From contig JAGBLA010000003.1 in assembly GCA_017635675.1 (NCBI GenBank), forward strand, positions 36,901 to 100,900: DNA of 64,000 bases, read 5' to 3'. Positions 15,884 to 24,317 of this stretch are shown piece by piece; the stretch's first letter is position 1, and each line of letters begins with the position of its first letter. Origin of the DNA: Ruminiclostridium sp. (GTDB lineage Bacteria; Bacillota; Clostridia; Oscillospirales; Ruminococcaceae). The notes below the pieces were generated by a model. The model worked only from the letters and a program-made list of their open reading frames with translations, ran no database searches and had not been told where the DNA came from. A program made the position numbers and the translations under genes.

Positions 15884-17371
15884 ATGAAATACATCATGTC
15901 AATAGATCAGGGAACGACCTCCTCGCGCGCTGTCATATTCGACCGGAGCGCAGAGGTAGCAGCCGTTGCGCAGCGTGAATTTACGCAGATATACCCCGAG
16001 CCCGGGTATGTGGAGCATGACCCGGACGAGATATTCTCCACGCAGCTCGAAGTCTGCCGCGACGCTATGCTCAACGCGGGTGCTGAAGCGTCGGATATTG
16101 CCGCGATAGGCATTACGAACCAGCGCGAGACTACCATAGTCTGGGACAGGCAGACCGGACGCCCCATATATAACGCGATAGTCTGGCAGTGCCGAAGGAC
16201 GGCGCCGCTCTGCCGTGAGCTTGAGGAACGCGGTCTGGGGGATAAGATACGCGAAAAGACGGGACTTCTGATAGACCCGTATTTCAGCGCGGGTAAGCTC
16301 AAATGGATACTCGACAATGTGGACGGAGCGAGAGAGCGGGCCGAGCGCGGCGAGCTTCTCTTCGGCACAGTGGACTGCTGGCTGATGTGGAAGCTGTCGG
16401 GCGGCAGGGCGCACGTTACCGATTATTCCAATGCGTCGCGGACAATGCTGTTCAATATCCACACCCTCGACTGGGACGACGAGCTGCTGGAGATATTCGG
16501 AGTACCGCGCTGTATGCTGCCGAAGGCAGTGGATTCATCAGGCGTCATCTGCGAGACTGCACCCGAGATATTCGGCAGGAGCATACCCATAGCGGGCTGC
16601 GCGGGCGACCAGCAGGCTGCGCTTTTCGGTCAGCGCTGCTTTGAGAACGGCGATGTCAAGAACACCTACGGCACAGGCGCTTTCCTGCTGATGAACACGG
16701 GGAGCGAGCCCGCGTCATCGGAAAGCGGGCTGCTGACTACGATAGCGTGGGGCATAGGCGGCAGGACTACCTATGCGCTTGAAGGCTCGGTATTTATCGC
16801 GGGTGCGGTGGTCAAATGGCTGCGGGACGAAATGGAGCTTATCGAGACTGCCGCGGACACGGAATGGCTCGCCAAGAGCGTCCCCGATAACGGCGGAGTG
16901 TATCTCGTGCCCGCGTTCGTGGGGCTCGGAGCGCCTTACTGGGACAGCGAGGCGCGCGGCACCATTACAGGGCTCACCCGCGGCAGCGGACGGCGGCATA
17001 TTGTCAGAGCCGCCCTTGAATCTATCGCCTATCAGACCTGTGATGTGCTGGCGGCTATGGAAAAGGACGCAGGCAGGCTGGGTACAGTAAAGGCTGACGG
17101 CGGTGCGAGCGCCAACAACTTCCTTATGCAGTTCCAGTCGGACGTGGCGGCGCGCACAGTGGTGCGTCCGCATAACGTGGAGACCACGGCGCTCGGCGCG
17201 TGCCTGCTGGCGGGGCTTGGCTGCGGATTTTTCGGTGATATAGCGGAGCTCGGACGTCTCGGCGGAGCTCCGGAGACATTTACGCCGCAGATGTCGGAGG
17301 AACACCGCACAGAGCTGCTGCGCGGCTGGCATGACGCGGTGAAACGCACATTTTCCACTTCGGGAGAGTGA
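15884..17371 (+). CDS. glpK: Glycerol kinase
   Basis: Phosphorylates glycerol to sn-glycerol 3-phosphate with ATP in the cytoplasm, committing it to glycolysis or lipid synthesis. 495 aa, the family's usual length, with [12 protein letters not shown] at the N-terminus, [19 protein letters not shown] and DGGASANNF. In lactic acid bacteria HPr phosphorylates a His just before the [11 protein letters not shown] motif; here that stretch (TAPEIFGRS) has no His, so PTS control of this type is unlikely (my inference). No glpF or glpD is adjacent; a cation exporter gene follows 6 bases later. Confidence 0.95.
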   Translation: MKYIMSIDQGTTSSRAVIFDRSAEVAAVAQREFTQIYPEPGYVEHDPDEIFSTQLEVCRDAMLNAGAEASDIAAIGITNQRETTIVWDRQTGRPIYNAIVWQCRRTAPLCRELEERGLGDKIREKTGLLIDPYFSAGKLKWILDNVDGARERAERGELLFGTVDCWLMWKLSGGRAHVTDYSNASRTMLFNIHTLDWDDELLEIFGVPRCMLPKAVDSSGVICETAPEIFGRSIPIAGCAGDQQAALFGQRCFENGDVKNTYGTGAFLLMNTGSEPASSESGLLTTIAWGIGGRTTYALEGSVFIAGAVVKWLRDEMELIETAADTEWLAKSVPDNGGVYLVPAFVGLGAPYWDSEARGTITGLTRGSGRRHIVRAALESIAYQTCDVLAAMEKDAGRLGTVKADGGASANNFLMQFQSDVAARTVVRPHNVETTALGACLLAGLGCGFFGDIAELGRLGGAPETFTPQMSEEHRTELLRGWHDAVKRTFSTSGE

Positions 17372-17377
17372 TGACAG

Positions 17378-18307
17378 ATGATAAAGCTGCTTGCACGGCT
17401 TTTTATCAAGGACTTTGATAATACCTCCGACCATACGGTCCGTGCGAGGTACGGCATACTTGCCGGAGTGGTAGGCATAGTGCTGAATATCCTGCTGTTT
17501 GCGGGAAAGCTCGCGGCAGGGCTGATATCATCATCGGTGTCGGTGGTCGCGGACGCGTTCAACAACCTGTCCGACGCGGGAAGCTCGGTGGTTTCCATTG
17601 CGGGCTGCCGTATCGCGGCTGCGCCTGCGGACAGGGAACACCCGTTCGGACACGGCAGAGCCGAGTATATCGCAGGGCTTGTGGTGTCCTGCTCCATAGT
17701 GTTCATGGCGCTTGAGATAGGGCGGGAGTCGGTGGCTAAGCTGATAACGCCCGAGGAGCCGACTGCCGATATGCTGACCTTTGCGGTGCTGGGTGCGTCG
17801 ATACTCGTGAAGCTGTACATCTACGCGTACAACCGTCATCTCAGCAGGCTGATAAACTCCGCGCCTATGAAAGCGGTAGCTGTTGACAGCCTGTCGGACT
17901 GCATCTCAACGCTTGCCGCTGCGGGTTCGCTGGTAGTATATGCGGTGTGGGGGCTGAACATCGACGGCTGGGTAGGACTTCTGATAGCGCTTATAATCAC
18001 CCGCGCGGGTATAAATGCCGCAAAGGAGAGCCTTACCATACTTCTCGGGAGCCGCGCGGACGATGAATATATCGAGGGAATACATGATACGGCGCGGAAG
18101 TTCGAGGGGATAATCGGCATACACGACTTGTACGTGCATAATTACGGCGTGGGCAGGAACGTGGTGTCGCTGCACGCCGAGATACCCGATACGGCGAGCT
18201 TTGTGGAGGCTCACGAAATGGCGGACGCGCTTGAGAACGAGATAGCGGAGAAATTCGGTGCCGTGGTGACAGTCCACATGGACCCGATACACGTATCCGA
18301 TGAATAA
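17378..18307 (+). CDS. Cation diffusion facilitator family exporter
   Basis: Proton-coupled exporter of divalent metals (Zn, Co, Cd, Fe or Mn) in the cell membrane. 309 aa with about six membrane segments. Metal-site Asp residues are visible in ADAFNNLSDAGS (segment 2) and VDSLSDCIS (segment 5); the loop motif EHPFGHGRAEY is typical of the family. The C-terminal cytoplasmic metal-sensing domain (about residues 210-305) includes DLYVHNYG and HMDPIHV. The all-Asp site (no His) does not settle the metal. It starts 6 bases after glpK and is probably co-transcribed with it. Confidence 0.9.
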   Translation: MIKLLARLFIKDFDNTSDHTVRARYGILAGVVGIVLNILLFAGKLAAGLISSSVSVVADAFNNLSDAGSSVVSIAGCRIAAAPADREHPFGHGRAEYIAGLVVSCSIVFMALEIGRESVAKLITPEEPTADMLTFAVLGASILVKLYIYAYNRHLSRLINSAPMKAVAVDSLSDCISTLAAAGSLVVYAVWGLNIDGWVGLLIALIITRAGINAAKESLTILLGSRADDEYIEGIHDTARKFEGIIGIHDLYVHNYGVGRNVVSLHAEIPDTASFVEAHEMADALENEIAEKFGAVVTVHMDPIHVSDE

Positions 18308-18309
18308 GA

Positions 18310-18345
18310 AAGCCGCGCACAGTCAATGTGCGGTGTTTTGCATGA
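18310..18345 (+). terminator. Weak terminator-like hairpin after the cation exporter
   Basis: CGCACA-GTCAA-TGTGCG inverted repeat followed by a short T-containing tract. Confidence 0.4.
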
Positions 18346-18372
18346 AATATTTCCCACAGGCACAGGTCAAAG

Positions 18373-18401
18373 TTGACAATCGCCGCTTGCGGTGGTATAA
18401 T
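18373..18401 (+). promoter_or_regulatory. Promoter of iorAB-paaK, with a palindrome in the spacer
   Basis: TTGACA (18373-18378), 17-base spacer, TATAAT (18396-18401). The spacer holds the palindrome CCGCTTGCGG (18383-18392). The leader has a further hairpin, GCCGTTC (18416-18422) with GAACGGC (18437-18443). Confidence 0.8.
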
Positions 18402-18471
18402 AAAACAGATGTACAGCCGTTCGCACGGGTATAGGTGAACGGCATGAATACGGCATAAGGACGGAAAAGAA

Positions 18472-20292
18472 ATGCACAAGGAATTTTTAATGGGAAATGC
18501 CGCCATAGCGCGCGGGGCGATAGCTGCAGGGCTTGATCTTATCGCGGGATATCCCGGCACGCCCTCCACCGAGGTGCTTGAGACCTCGGCAAAATGCAAT
18601 AAGGACGGCTCGATGTATGTCGAATGGTCGGTGAACGAGAAAGCCGCGCTTGAAGTCGCGGCGGGAGCTGCGTACTGCGGCGCGAGGACAATGGTGACCA
18701 TGAAGCAGGTTGGACTGAATGTAGCCTCCGACCCGCTGATGAGCCTTGCGTACATCGGCGTGAAGGGCGGCATGGTCGTGCTGGTGGCGGACGACCCCGG
18801 TCCGATTTCCTCACAGACCGAGCAGGATACCCGCACTTTCGCGGCATATTCCAAGCTGCCGTGCTTTGACCCGTCGAGCGTGCAGGAAGCCTATGACATG
18901 ATAGGCGAAGCTTTTGAGCTTTCCGAGCGCTGCGGCACACCGGTGCTGTTCAGACCGACAACGAGGGTCTGTCACGGCTACGCGTCGATAGATGTCAAGG
19001 ACGAGAGCGAGTATAAGCATAATAAGCCGGAGGGCTTTAAGCGCGACCCGTCTAAATGGGTCATTTTCCCGCGGCTTTCATACAACGCGCATATACGCAT
19101 CGAGGACAGGAACGTTAAGCTGTCGGAGGAGTTTTCGCGTTATCCGCGCAATATCGTCATACCCGCGGCTGACGGTGTCTGTCGGAAGGGAATAGTGTCC
19201 CACGGCATAAGCTGGACGTATGTGACCGAGGCTCTTGCGGGAAAGCCCGCTCCCCGCGCCATGAAAGTGACCACGCCGTTCCCGTTCCCGGAGCAGCTTG
19301 CGCTGAGTTTCCTTGACGGACTGGACGAGGTGCTCTGCATAGAGGAACTCGACCCGGTGATAGAGCGGGAGCTGACATATATCTGCGGAAAGCATCATCT
19401 GCCGGTGAAGATACGCGGCAAACTCACCCATGACGTGAAGAATGCGGGCGAGAACACCTGCGGCTCCGTGGCTGCGGATATCGCGGATTTCATGGGCTGG
19501 GAGAAGCCCGCTGCCGCAAAAGCGGAGGAGCCGCCTGCGCTTCCCGTGCGCCCGCCTGTACTGTGCGCGGGCTGTCCGCACCGTGCGTCGTTCTTTGCGG
19601 TGAAGGAAGCCATGAAGGGACAGAAAGCGGTATTCTGCGGGGATATAGGCTGCTACACCCTCGGAAATGCCATGCCGCTCGACATGGTGGATACCTGCCT
19701 GTGCATGGGTGCGGGAGTGAACATCACCCAGGGTATCGGACATATCGAGCCGGACACGAAATGCTTTGCGTTCGTGGGAGATTCCACGTTCTTCGCCTCC
19801 GCTGTAACGGGAGCGGTGAACGCGGTGTATAATCAGGCGGATATGACGCTTGTGATACTTGACAACTCCACCACTGCCATGACGGGACATCAGCCGCACC
19901 CAGGCACGGGTCACACCATGATGGGCGAGATAGTTGAAAAAATAGACATCACCGCCGTACTGCACGGTGTTGGAGTAAAGACGGTCGAAACCGTGGATCC
20001 TCTCGACCTCAGCGTTTCTGTGGAGACGATACGGCGCGTGGCTGCGGAAAAGGGCGTGAAAGCCGTGATATTCAGGTCGCCCTGCGCGGTGATAAAAAAG
20101 CCCGAAGCTCCTGCGGTCATCGACACGGAGATATGCACAAACTGCAAGCACTGCATAAAGACGCTGGGCTGCCCGGGGATAGTGCTGAAGAACGGGCGCG
20201 CGGCGATAGAGAGCTCGCTGTGTACAGGCTGCGGGCTGTGTTCGCAGGTGTGCAAATTCGGCGCGATAAGATTAACGAAGGAGGGCGAATGA
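18472..20292 (+). CDS. iorA: Indolepyruvate:ferredoxin oxidoreductase, alpha subunit
   Basis: With IorB it converts aryl pyruvates (from Trp, Phe, Tyr) and CoA to aryl-acetyl-CoA, CO2 and reduced ferredoxin, or the reverse. 606 aa, normal length. The N-terminal pyrimidine-binding region shows GYPGTPSTEVLET; the thiamine-diphosphate half shows CAGCPHRASF and GDSTFFASAVTGAVN. The C-terminus carries two 4Fe-4S motifs (CTNCKHCIKTLGCPG and CTGCGLCSQVCKFG), the first with the unusual spacing usual in IorA. ATG 18472 follows AAGGACGGAAAAGAA. Starts an operon with iorB and a second paaK. Confidence 0.95.
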   Translation: MHKEFLMGNAAIARGAIAAGLDLIAGYPGTPSTEVLETSAKCNKDGSMYVEWSVNEKAALEVAAGAAYCGARTMVTMKQVGLNVASDPLMSLAYIGVKGGMVVLVADDPGPISSQTEQDTRTFAAYSKLPCFDPSSVQEAYDMIGEAFELSERCGTPVLFRPTTRVCHGYASIDVKDESEYKHNKPEGFKRDPSKWVIFPRLSYNAHIRIEDRNVKLSEEFSRYPRNIVIPAADGVCRKGIVSHGISWTYVTEALAGKPAPRAMKVTTPFPFPEQLALSFLDGLDEVLCIEELDPVIERELTYICGKHHLPVKIRGKLTHDVKNAGENTCGSVAADIADFMGWEKPAAAKAEEPPALPVRPPVLCAGCPHRASFFAVKEAMKGQKAVFCGDIGCYTLGNAMPLDMVDTCLCMGAGVNITQGIGHIEPDTKCFAFVGDSTFFASAVTGAVNAVYNQADMTLVILDNSTTAMTGHQPHPGTGHTMMGEIVEKIDITAVLHGVGVKTVETVDPLDLSVSVETIRRVAAEKGVKAVIFRSPCAVIKKPEAPAVIDTEICTNCKHCIKTLGCPGIVLKNGRAAIESSLCTGCGLCSQVCKFGAIRLTKEGE

Positions 20293-20293
20293 T

Positions 20294-20869
20294 ATGCAGA
20301 CGAACATCATGATATGCGGCGTCGGCGGTCAGGGTATAGTCCTCACGTCGAAACTCACCGCGGCGACTGCCGTGTCTCACAATGTCCCCGTCATGAGCGC
20401 GGAGACAATAGGCATGGCGCAGAAGGGCGGCAGCGTGTTCAGCTTTCTGCGGCTGGGTGAAGGGATAGCAAGCCCCATGTTCCCCGAGGGGAGTGCCGAC
20501 CTGCTGATAGGCTTTGAGCCGTCGGAGGCGGTAAGAATGTTCCCGTATCTGAAAAAAGGCGGGAAAGCGATAGTCAACACCCACCCGATAATGCCTGTGA
20601 CGGCGGCGCTGACAGGCTCGGATTACGACGGCGCGGATATGCTGGACTATATCCGCCGCAACACCGAGGACCCGGTATTCGTGGACGGCGACAGGGCGTG
20701 CGCGGAGATAGGTTCACCGAAGGTGCTCAATATGGTGATGCTTGGAGCGGCAGTAGCCACAGGACTGCTCCCGTTCACGCTTGACGAGATAGAGCAGACC
20801 ATGAGAGCCACCGTAAAACCGCAGTTTGCCGAGCTCAACAGCAAGGCACTGAGATATAAATGCCGATAA
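20294..20869 (+). CDS. iorB: Indolepyruvate:ferredoxin oxidoreductase, beta subunit
   Basis: 191-aa gamma-type subunit of the 2-oxoacid:ferredoxin oxidoreductase family, partner of IorA. It begins with the family signature IMICGVGGQGIVLTSKL, followed by AQKGGSVFSFLR. The start lies one base after the iorA stop, with AAGGAGGGCG upstream, so the two subunits are translationally linked. The second paaK starts 21 bases after its end. Confidence 0.94.
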   Translation: MQTNIMICGVGGQGIVLTSKLTAATAVSHNVPVMSAETIGMAQKGGSVFSFLRLGEGIASPMFPEGSADLLIGFEPSEAVRMFPYLKKGGKAIVNTHPIMPVTAALTGSDYDGADMLDYIRRNTEDPVFVDGDRACAEIGSPKVLNMVMLGAAVATGLLPFTLDEIEQTMRATVKPQFAELNSKALRYKCR

Positions 20870-20890
20870 TTTTTGAAAGGACATAAAATC

Positions 20891-22132
20891 ATGCAGATAA
20901 CCGACAAACAGCTCGAACAGGTAAACAGCCGGATCAAGGCGCTTGTAAGCGCGGGGAGTTTCTACGGAAGGAAACTCGAAGAAGCGGGCATTACGGAAGT
21001 GCGCTCGTACGAGGAATTTCTCAAGCTGCCGTTCTCGGAGAAAAAGGATCTCCGTGACGCTTACCCGCTGGGACTTATGACTGCTCCCGAGGAGCAGATA
21101 GTTCGTATCCACTCCTCCTCAGGCACCACAGGCACACCGGTCATAATCCCATATACCGCGAAGGACGTTGACGACTGGGCGACCATGTTCGCACGCTGCT
21201 ACGAGTTTGCCGGGATAACCAACAAAGACCGCATACAGATAACTCCCGGCTATGGTCTGTGGACGGCGGGCATAGGATTTCAGGCGGGCGCGGAAAAGCT
21301 CGGGGCAATGGTAGTCCCCATGGGTCCCGGCAACACGGACAAGCAGATAGAGATGATGATATCACTTGAGACCACAGTGCTGTGCGCCACCTCGTCATAC
21401 GCGTTGCTGCTTGCGGAGGAGATACAGAAACGCGGTCTCCGCGACAAGATAAAGCTGAAAAAGGGTGTCATAGGCTCCGAGCGCTGGAGCCAGAAGATGC
21501 GCGACAGGATAGCGAACGAGCTCGGTATCGAGCTCTATGACATATACGGACTTACCGAGATATACGGCCCCGGAATAGGCATAAACTGCACAAAGGAAGA
21601 GGGTATGCATTACTGGGACGATTTCCTGTATCTTGAGATAATCGACCCTAAGACGGGCGAACCCGTGCCGGACGGTGAAATGGGCGAGATAGTTATAACC
21701 ACGCTCGTCAAGGAGGGCGCTCCGCTTATACGCTACCGCACCCACGATCTTTCCCGCATTATCCCCGACAGGTGCAGCTGCGGCAGCGAGTTCCCGCGCC
21801 TTGACCGCATAATGGGAAGAACGGACGACATGATGAAGATAAAGGGCGTGAACGTGTTCCCGAGCCAGATAGAGGAAGTCCTCCAGACGTTCCCCGAGAT
21901 CTCCAGCGAGTACCAGATACGCATTTCCCACCTTGACGGCAAGGACACCATGCGCATTTACGTGGAGACTACCGGCGATGTGGATTTCAACGAGCTTTCA
22001 AAGCGTATAGCGGAAAAAGTCAAGAGCCGCATAGGGTTCACGCCTATCGTAAAGGCAGTGGAAGTTGGCGTGCTCCCGCGCAGCATGAAGAAGACTGCCC
22101 GTGTCATCGACGAGAGGTATAACGAAGAATGA
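20891..22132 (+). CDS. paaK: Phenylacetate-CoA ligase (second copy)
   Basis: Aryl-acetate:CoA ligase (AMP-forming), 413 aa, diverged from the copy at 14005 but with the same motifs: HSSSGTTGTPVI, DIYGLTEIYGPG, YRTHD, CSCGSE, GRTDDMMKIKGVNVFPSQIE. ATG 20891 has AAAGGA 9 bases upstream; an in-frame TTG at 20873 overlaps that site. Being third in the iorAB operon, it would supply aryl-acetyl-CoA for reductive carboxylation, or work in reverse on the oxidative product. The two copies may differ in preferred acid (phenylacetate versus indoleacetate); this is inferred. Confidence 0.92.
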   Translation: MQITDKQLEQVNSRIKALVSAGSFYGRKLEEAGITEVRSYEEFLKLPFSEKKDLRDAYPLGLMTAPEEQIVRIHSSSGTTGTPVIIPYTAKDVDDWATMFARCYEFAGITNKDRIQITPGYGLWTAGIGFQAGAEKLGAMVVPMGPGNTDKQIEMMISLETTVLCATSSYALLLAEEIQKRGLRDKIKLKKGVIGSERWSQKMRDRIANELGIELYDIYGLTEIYGPGIGINCTKEEGMHYWDDFLYLEIIDPKTGEPVPDGEMGEIVITTLVKEGAPLIRYRTHDLSRIIPDRCSCGSEFPRLDRIMGRTDDMMKIKGVNVFPSQIEEVLQTFPEISSEYQIRISHLDGKDTMRIYVETTGDVDFNELSKRIAEKVKSRIGFTPIVKAVEVGVLPRSMKKTARVIDERYNEE

Positions 22133-23229
22133 GCGAGAGACCCCGTGTGCCGGTAAAGCGGCTGGTCGTCGGCGGCACGCTGCTGCTGCTCGGCGGTGCG
22201 GGCATAGCGGCAGCGCGTCTGATAGACGGCTTTGCGGACTTCTACGGATTTACCGTATATCCTCACGTAGTGAACATTTTCGCGCGCATAAGCGGAATTT
22301 TCCCGTTCTCGCTGGCGGAGATACTTGTGATAGCGGGAGTGCTGCTGGCTCTGTTCGCAATAGTGTATTTCATAGCGGGCATGATACGCCGCAAAGGCAG
22401 CAGAGGAAGGTTCCTGCTGTCATCGCTGTCGAGCGTACTGCTCGTTGGCGGGATACTGCTGTTTGAATTCGCTTACGGCATGGGGATAAATTACAGCCGC
22501 AAGCCGTTTTCGCAGATAGCGGGGCTTACTACAGGGAAATACTCAAAAGCGCAGGTGCGCGAGGTGCTTGAACACGCGATATCGGAGCTTACCGAGGCGG
22601 GGAAGAACGTGACGATCGACGGCAGCGGACATATCGTGGTGCCTGAGGATCTTTCGGCGCGCGCGGTCTCGGCGATGCAGAAGCTCGGCGAGAGCTATGA
22701 GCCGCTGGATTCGTACTACGCGGGCGTAAAGCCTGTGATGCTGTCGGAGCTTATGTGCTACGGGCATATCACGGGTATATTCACGTTCTATTCCATGGAA
22801 GCGAACCTCAACATGAAGAACAATGCCGAGGAGCTCGGCCACGCGGCTTGCCATGAGCTGTCGCACATGACTGGGTTCATGCGGGAGGACGAAGCGAATT
22901 TCATCTCGTTTCTCGCCTGCCGCGACAGCTCCGACCCGTATCTTACATACAGCGGGTGGTATGACATCACGATTTACCTGCTCAACGCATACTATCCCGA
23001 CGCGACGGCGGAGGAGTACGCCGAGGTCTATATGATGATACCGGAAGCCGTGCGGAAACAGCTTGTGATGCAGAATGAGTTCTGGGACAAGTACAAGACC
23101 GATTTCGGTGAAGCTGCGGAGGCTATGAACGATGTGTATCTCAAGATAAACGACCAGTCCGACGGCACCAAGAGTTACGGCAGGGTGGTTGACCTCGTTA
23201 TCGCGGATCATTACAGAGAAAAATCATAA
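22129..23229 (+). CDS. DUF3810-family membrane protein with a zinc-protease motif
   Basis: 366 aa. Three membrane segments lie in the first 125 residues, followed by a soluble extracytoplasmic domain with HELSHMTGFMREDEAN (about residue 243), an HExxH zinc motif with a downstream Glu, as in the DUF3810 family. FSRKP-like NYSRKPFS marks the family's start of the soluble part. Function is not established; a membrane-tethered metalloprotease is the obvious guess. Its ATG overlaps the paaK stop (ATGA), so it is translated with the ior-paaK operon, though no link in function is known. Confidence 0.8.
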   Translation: MSERPRVPVKRLVVGGTLLLLGGAGIAAARLIDGFADFYGFTVYPHVVNIFARISGIFPFSLAEILVIAGVLLALFAIVYFIAGMIRRKGSRGRFLLSSLSSVLLVGGILLFEFAYGMGINYSRKPFSQIAGLTTGKYSKAQVREVLEHAISELTEAGKNVTIDGSGHIVVPEDLSARAVSAMQKLGESYEPLDSYYAGVKPVMLSELMCYGHITGIFTFYSMEANLNMKNNAEELGHAACHELSHMTGFMREDEANFISFLACRDSSDPYLTYSGWYDITIYLLNAYYPDATAEEYAEVYMMIPEAVRKQLVMQNEFWDKYKTDFGEAAEAMNDVYLKINDQSDGTKSYGRVVDLVIADHYREKS

Positions 23230-23246
23230 AAAATATCAAAAAGGTG

Positions 23247-23275
23247 TTTACAAATCATCAAGAATGTTGTATAAT
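23247..23275 (+). promoter_or_regulatory. Promoter of the SH3-domain protein
   Basis: TTTACA (23247-23252), 17-base spacer, TATAAT (23270-23275), 45 bases before the start codon. Confidence 0.75.
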
Positions 23276-23320
23276 GTAAAATAGTGCAATACTATATGTA
23301 GATGCGAAAGGATTGATAGC

Positions 23321-24229
23321 ATGAAAAAGCTGAAGAAATACATATCTGTCATTACGGCAGTACTCATGCTCGGAGCATATACAGCTCTTCCCGTTTACGC
23401 GGAGGCTGATCCGACAGCATTTGCCGATGATGACCCGGACGAGATAGTCCCTATCGAGGAAGAGGACGACGAGGACGCTGAGCCCGACGCGGATGCCCCC
23501 GACGAGGAGCCGGGAGAGATCGACTTTGTAAATGACGACGAGGATGATCCGGACGAAACGGAGCCTCAGGAAGACGAAAACACCCTTCCGGACGAGGATA
23601 TAGTTCTTATCACTCCCGAGGGTACCACCAATGCAGGAGCCGACGCGGCGGCAAACGAGATACCACCGTACACCGCTACCGGCGAATACACGATGTACGC
23701 GAATGAAGTGGTGAACGTGCGTTACGGTCCCGATACAAGCTACAGCAAGGCAGGTACGGTATATGCGACCTCTCCCGTCACAGTGGTGGGTTACAGCGGC
23801 GGCTGGCTTGCGATAAAGTACAACAACTCGATAGGTTTCGTGGCGTCAAGCTTCTTCTCGGACAAGGCTCCCGAGACCACCACGGCGGCATCGACCGCGG
23901 AGACCACTCCCGCGCCGGAAACCGAGGAGACTACTCCCGCGGCGGCGCAGATAGAGGAGACCTTCCCGCAGGAGACCCAGCCCCCTGTCGAGGACGATAC
24001 ACCCGTTGCGGAGACCGAGGCTGCCGAGCGTGATACTACCGTCACCACAAAGGAGGAGACGGGCGACGATCCCGCGGCGGCAGCTTCGGAGGACGACAAT
24101 GACAATAAGCCGAGCGGGCTTATGAGCATACTCATAGCTCTCGGTGCGGCAGTCGGAACGTTCGTCGTGCTCGGCGTTGTACCCGTAATGATACATCGGA
24201 TACATCACAACAAGCTCTATCAGTATTGA
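23321..24229 (+). CDS. Surface protein with bacterial SH3 domain and C-terminal anchor
   Basis: 302 aa: a signal peptide (cleavage probably after VYAEA, about residue 29), a very acidic Asp/Glu/Pro segment (30-105), one SH3b domain (about 122-183; NVRYGPDTSYSKAGTV then GWLAIKYNNSIGFV), a Thr/Glu/Pro-rich stalk (184-265) and a C-terminal membrane segment with a basic tail. SH3b domains often bind peptidoglycan. There is no catalytic domain, so it may be a wall-spanning adaptor. GAAAGGA precedes the ATG. A CCCCCGC-CAACT-GCGGGGG hairpin (24252-24270) lies after the stop. Confidence 0.82.
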   Translation: MKKLKKYISVITAVLMLGAYTALPVYAEADPTAFADDDPDEIVPIEEEDDEDAEPDADAPDEEPGEIDFVNDDEDDPDETEPQEDENTLPDEDIVLITPEGTTNAGADAAANEIPPYTATGEYTMYANEVVNVRYGPDTSYSKAGTVYATSPVTVVGYSGGWLAIKYNNSIGFVASSFFSDKAPETTTAASTAETTPAPETEETTPAAAQIEETFPQETQPPVEDDTPVAETEAAERDTTVTTKEETGDDPAAAASEDDNDNKPSGLMSILIALGAAVGTFVVLGVVPVMIHRIHHNKLYQY

Positions 24230-24251
24230 TAAACAGCGTTCAGCGCAAAGT

Positions 24252-24270
24252 CCCCCGCCAACTGCGGGGG
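24252..24270 (+). terminator. Hairpin after the SH3-domain protein gene
   Basis: Perfect 7-bp GC stem with a 5-base loop but a poor T run, so it would terminate only partially. Confidence 0.45.
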
Positions 24271-24317
24271 ATATGTGTTATTCATCATAAATACGCATGA
24301 CTCGGGAGACATATAAT

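Noticed and set aside
19078-20151. A 357-residue minus-strand frame inside iorA
   Set aside because: Antisense to a complete IorA with ThDP and ferredoxin motifs; His/Arg-rich shadow composition.
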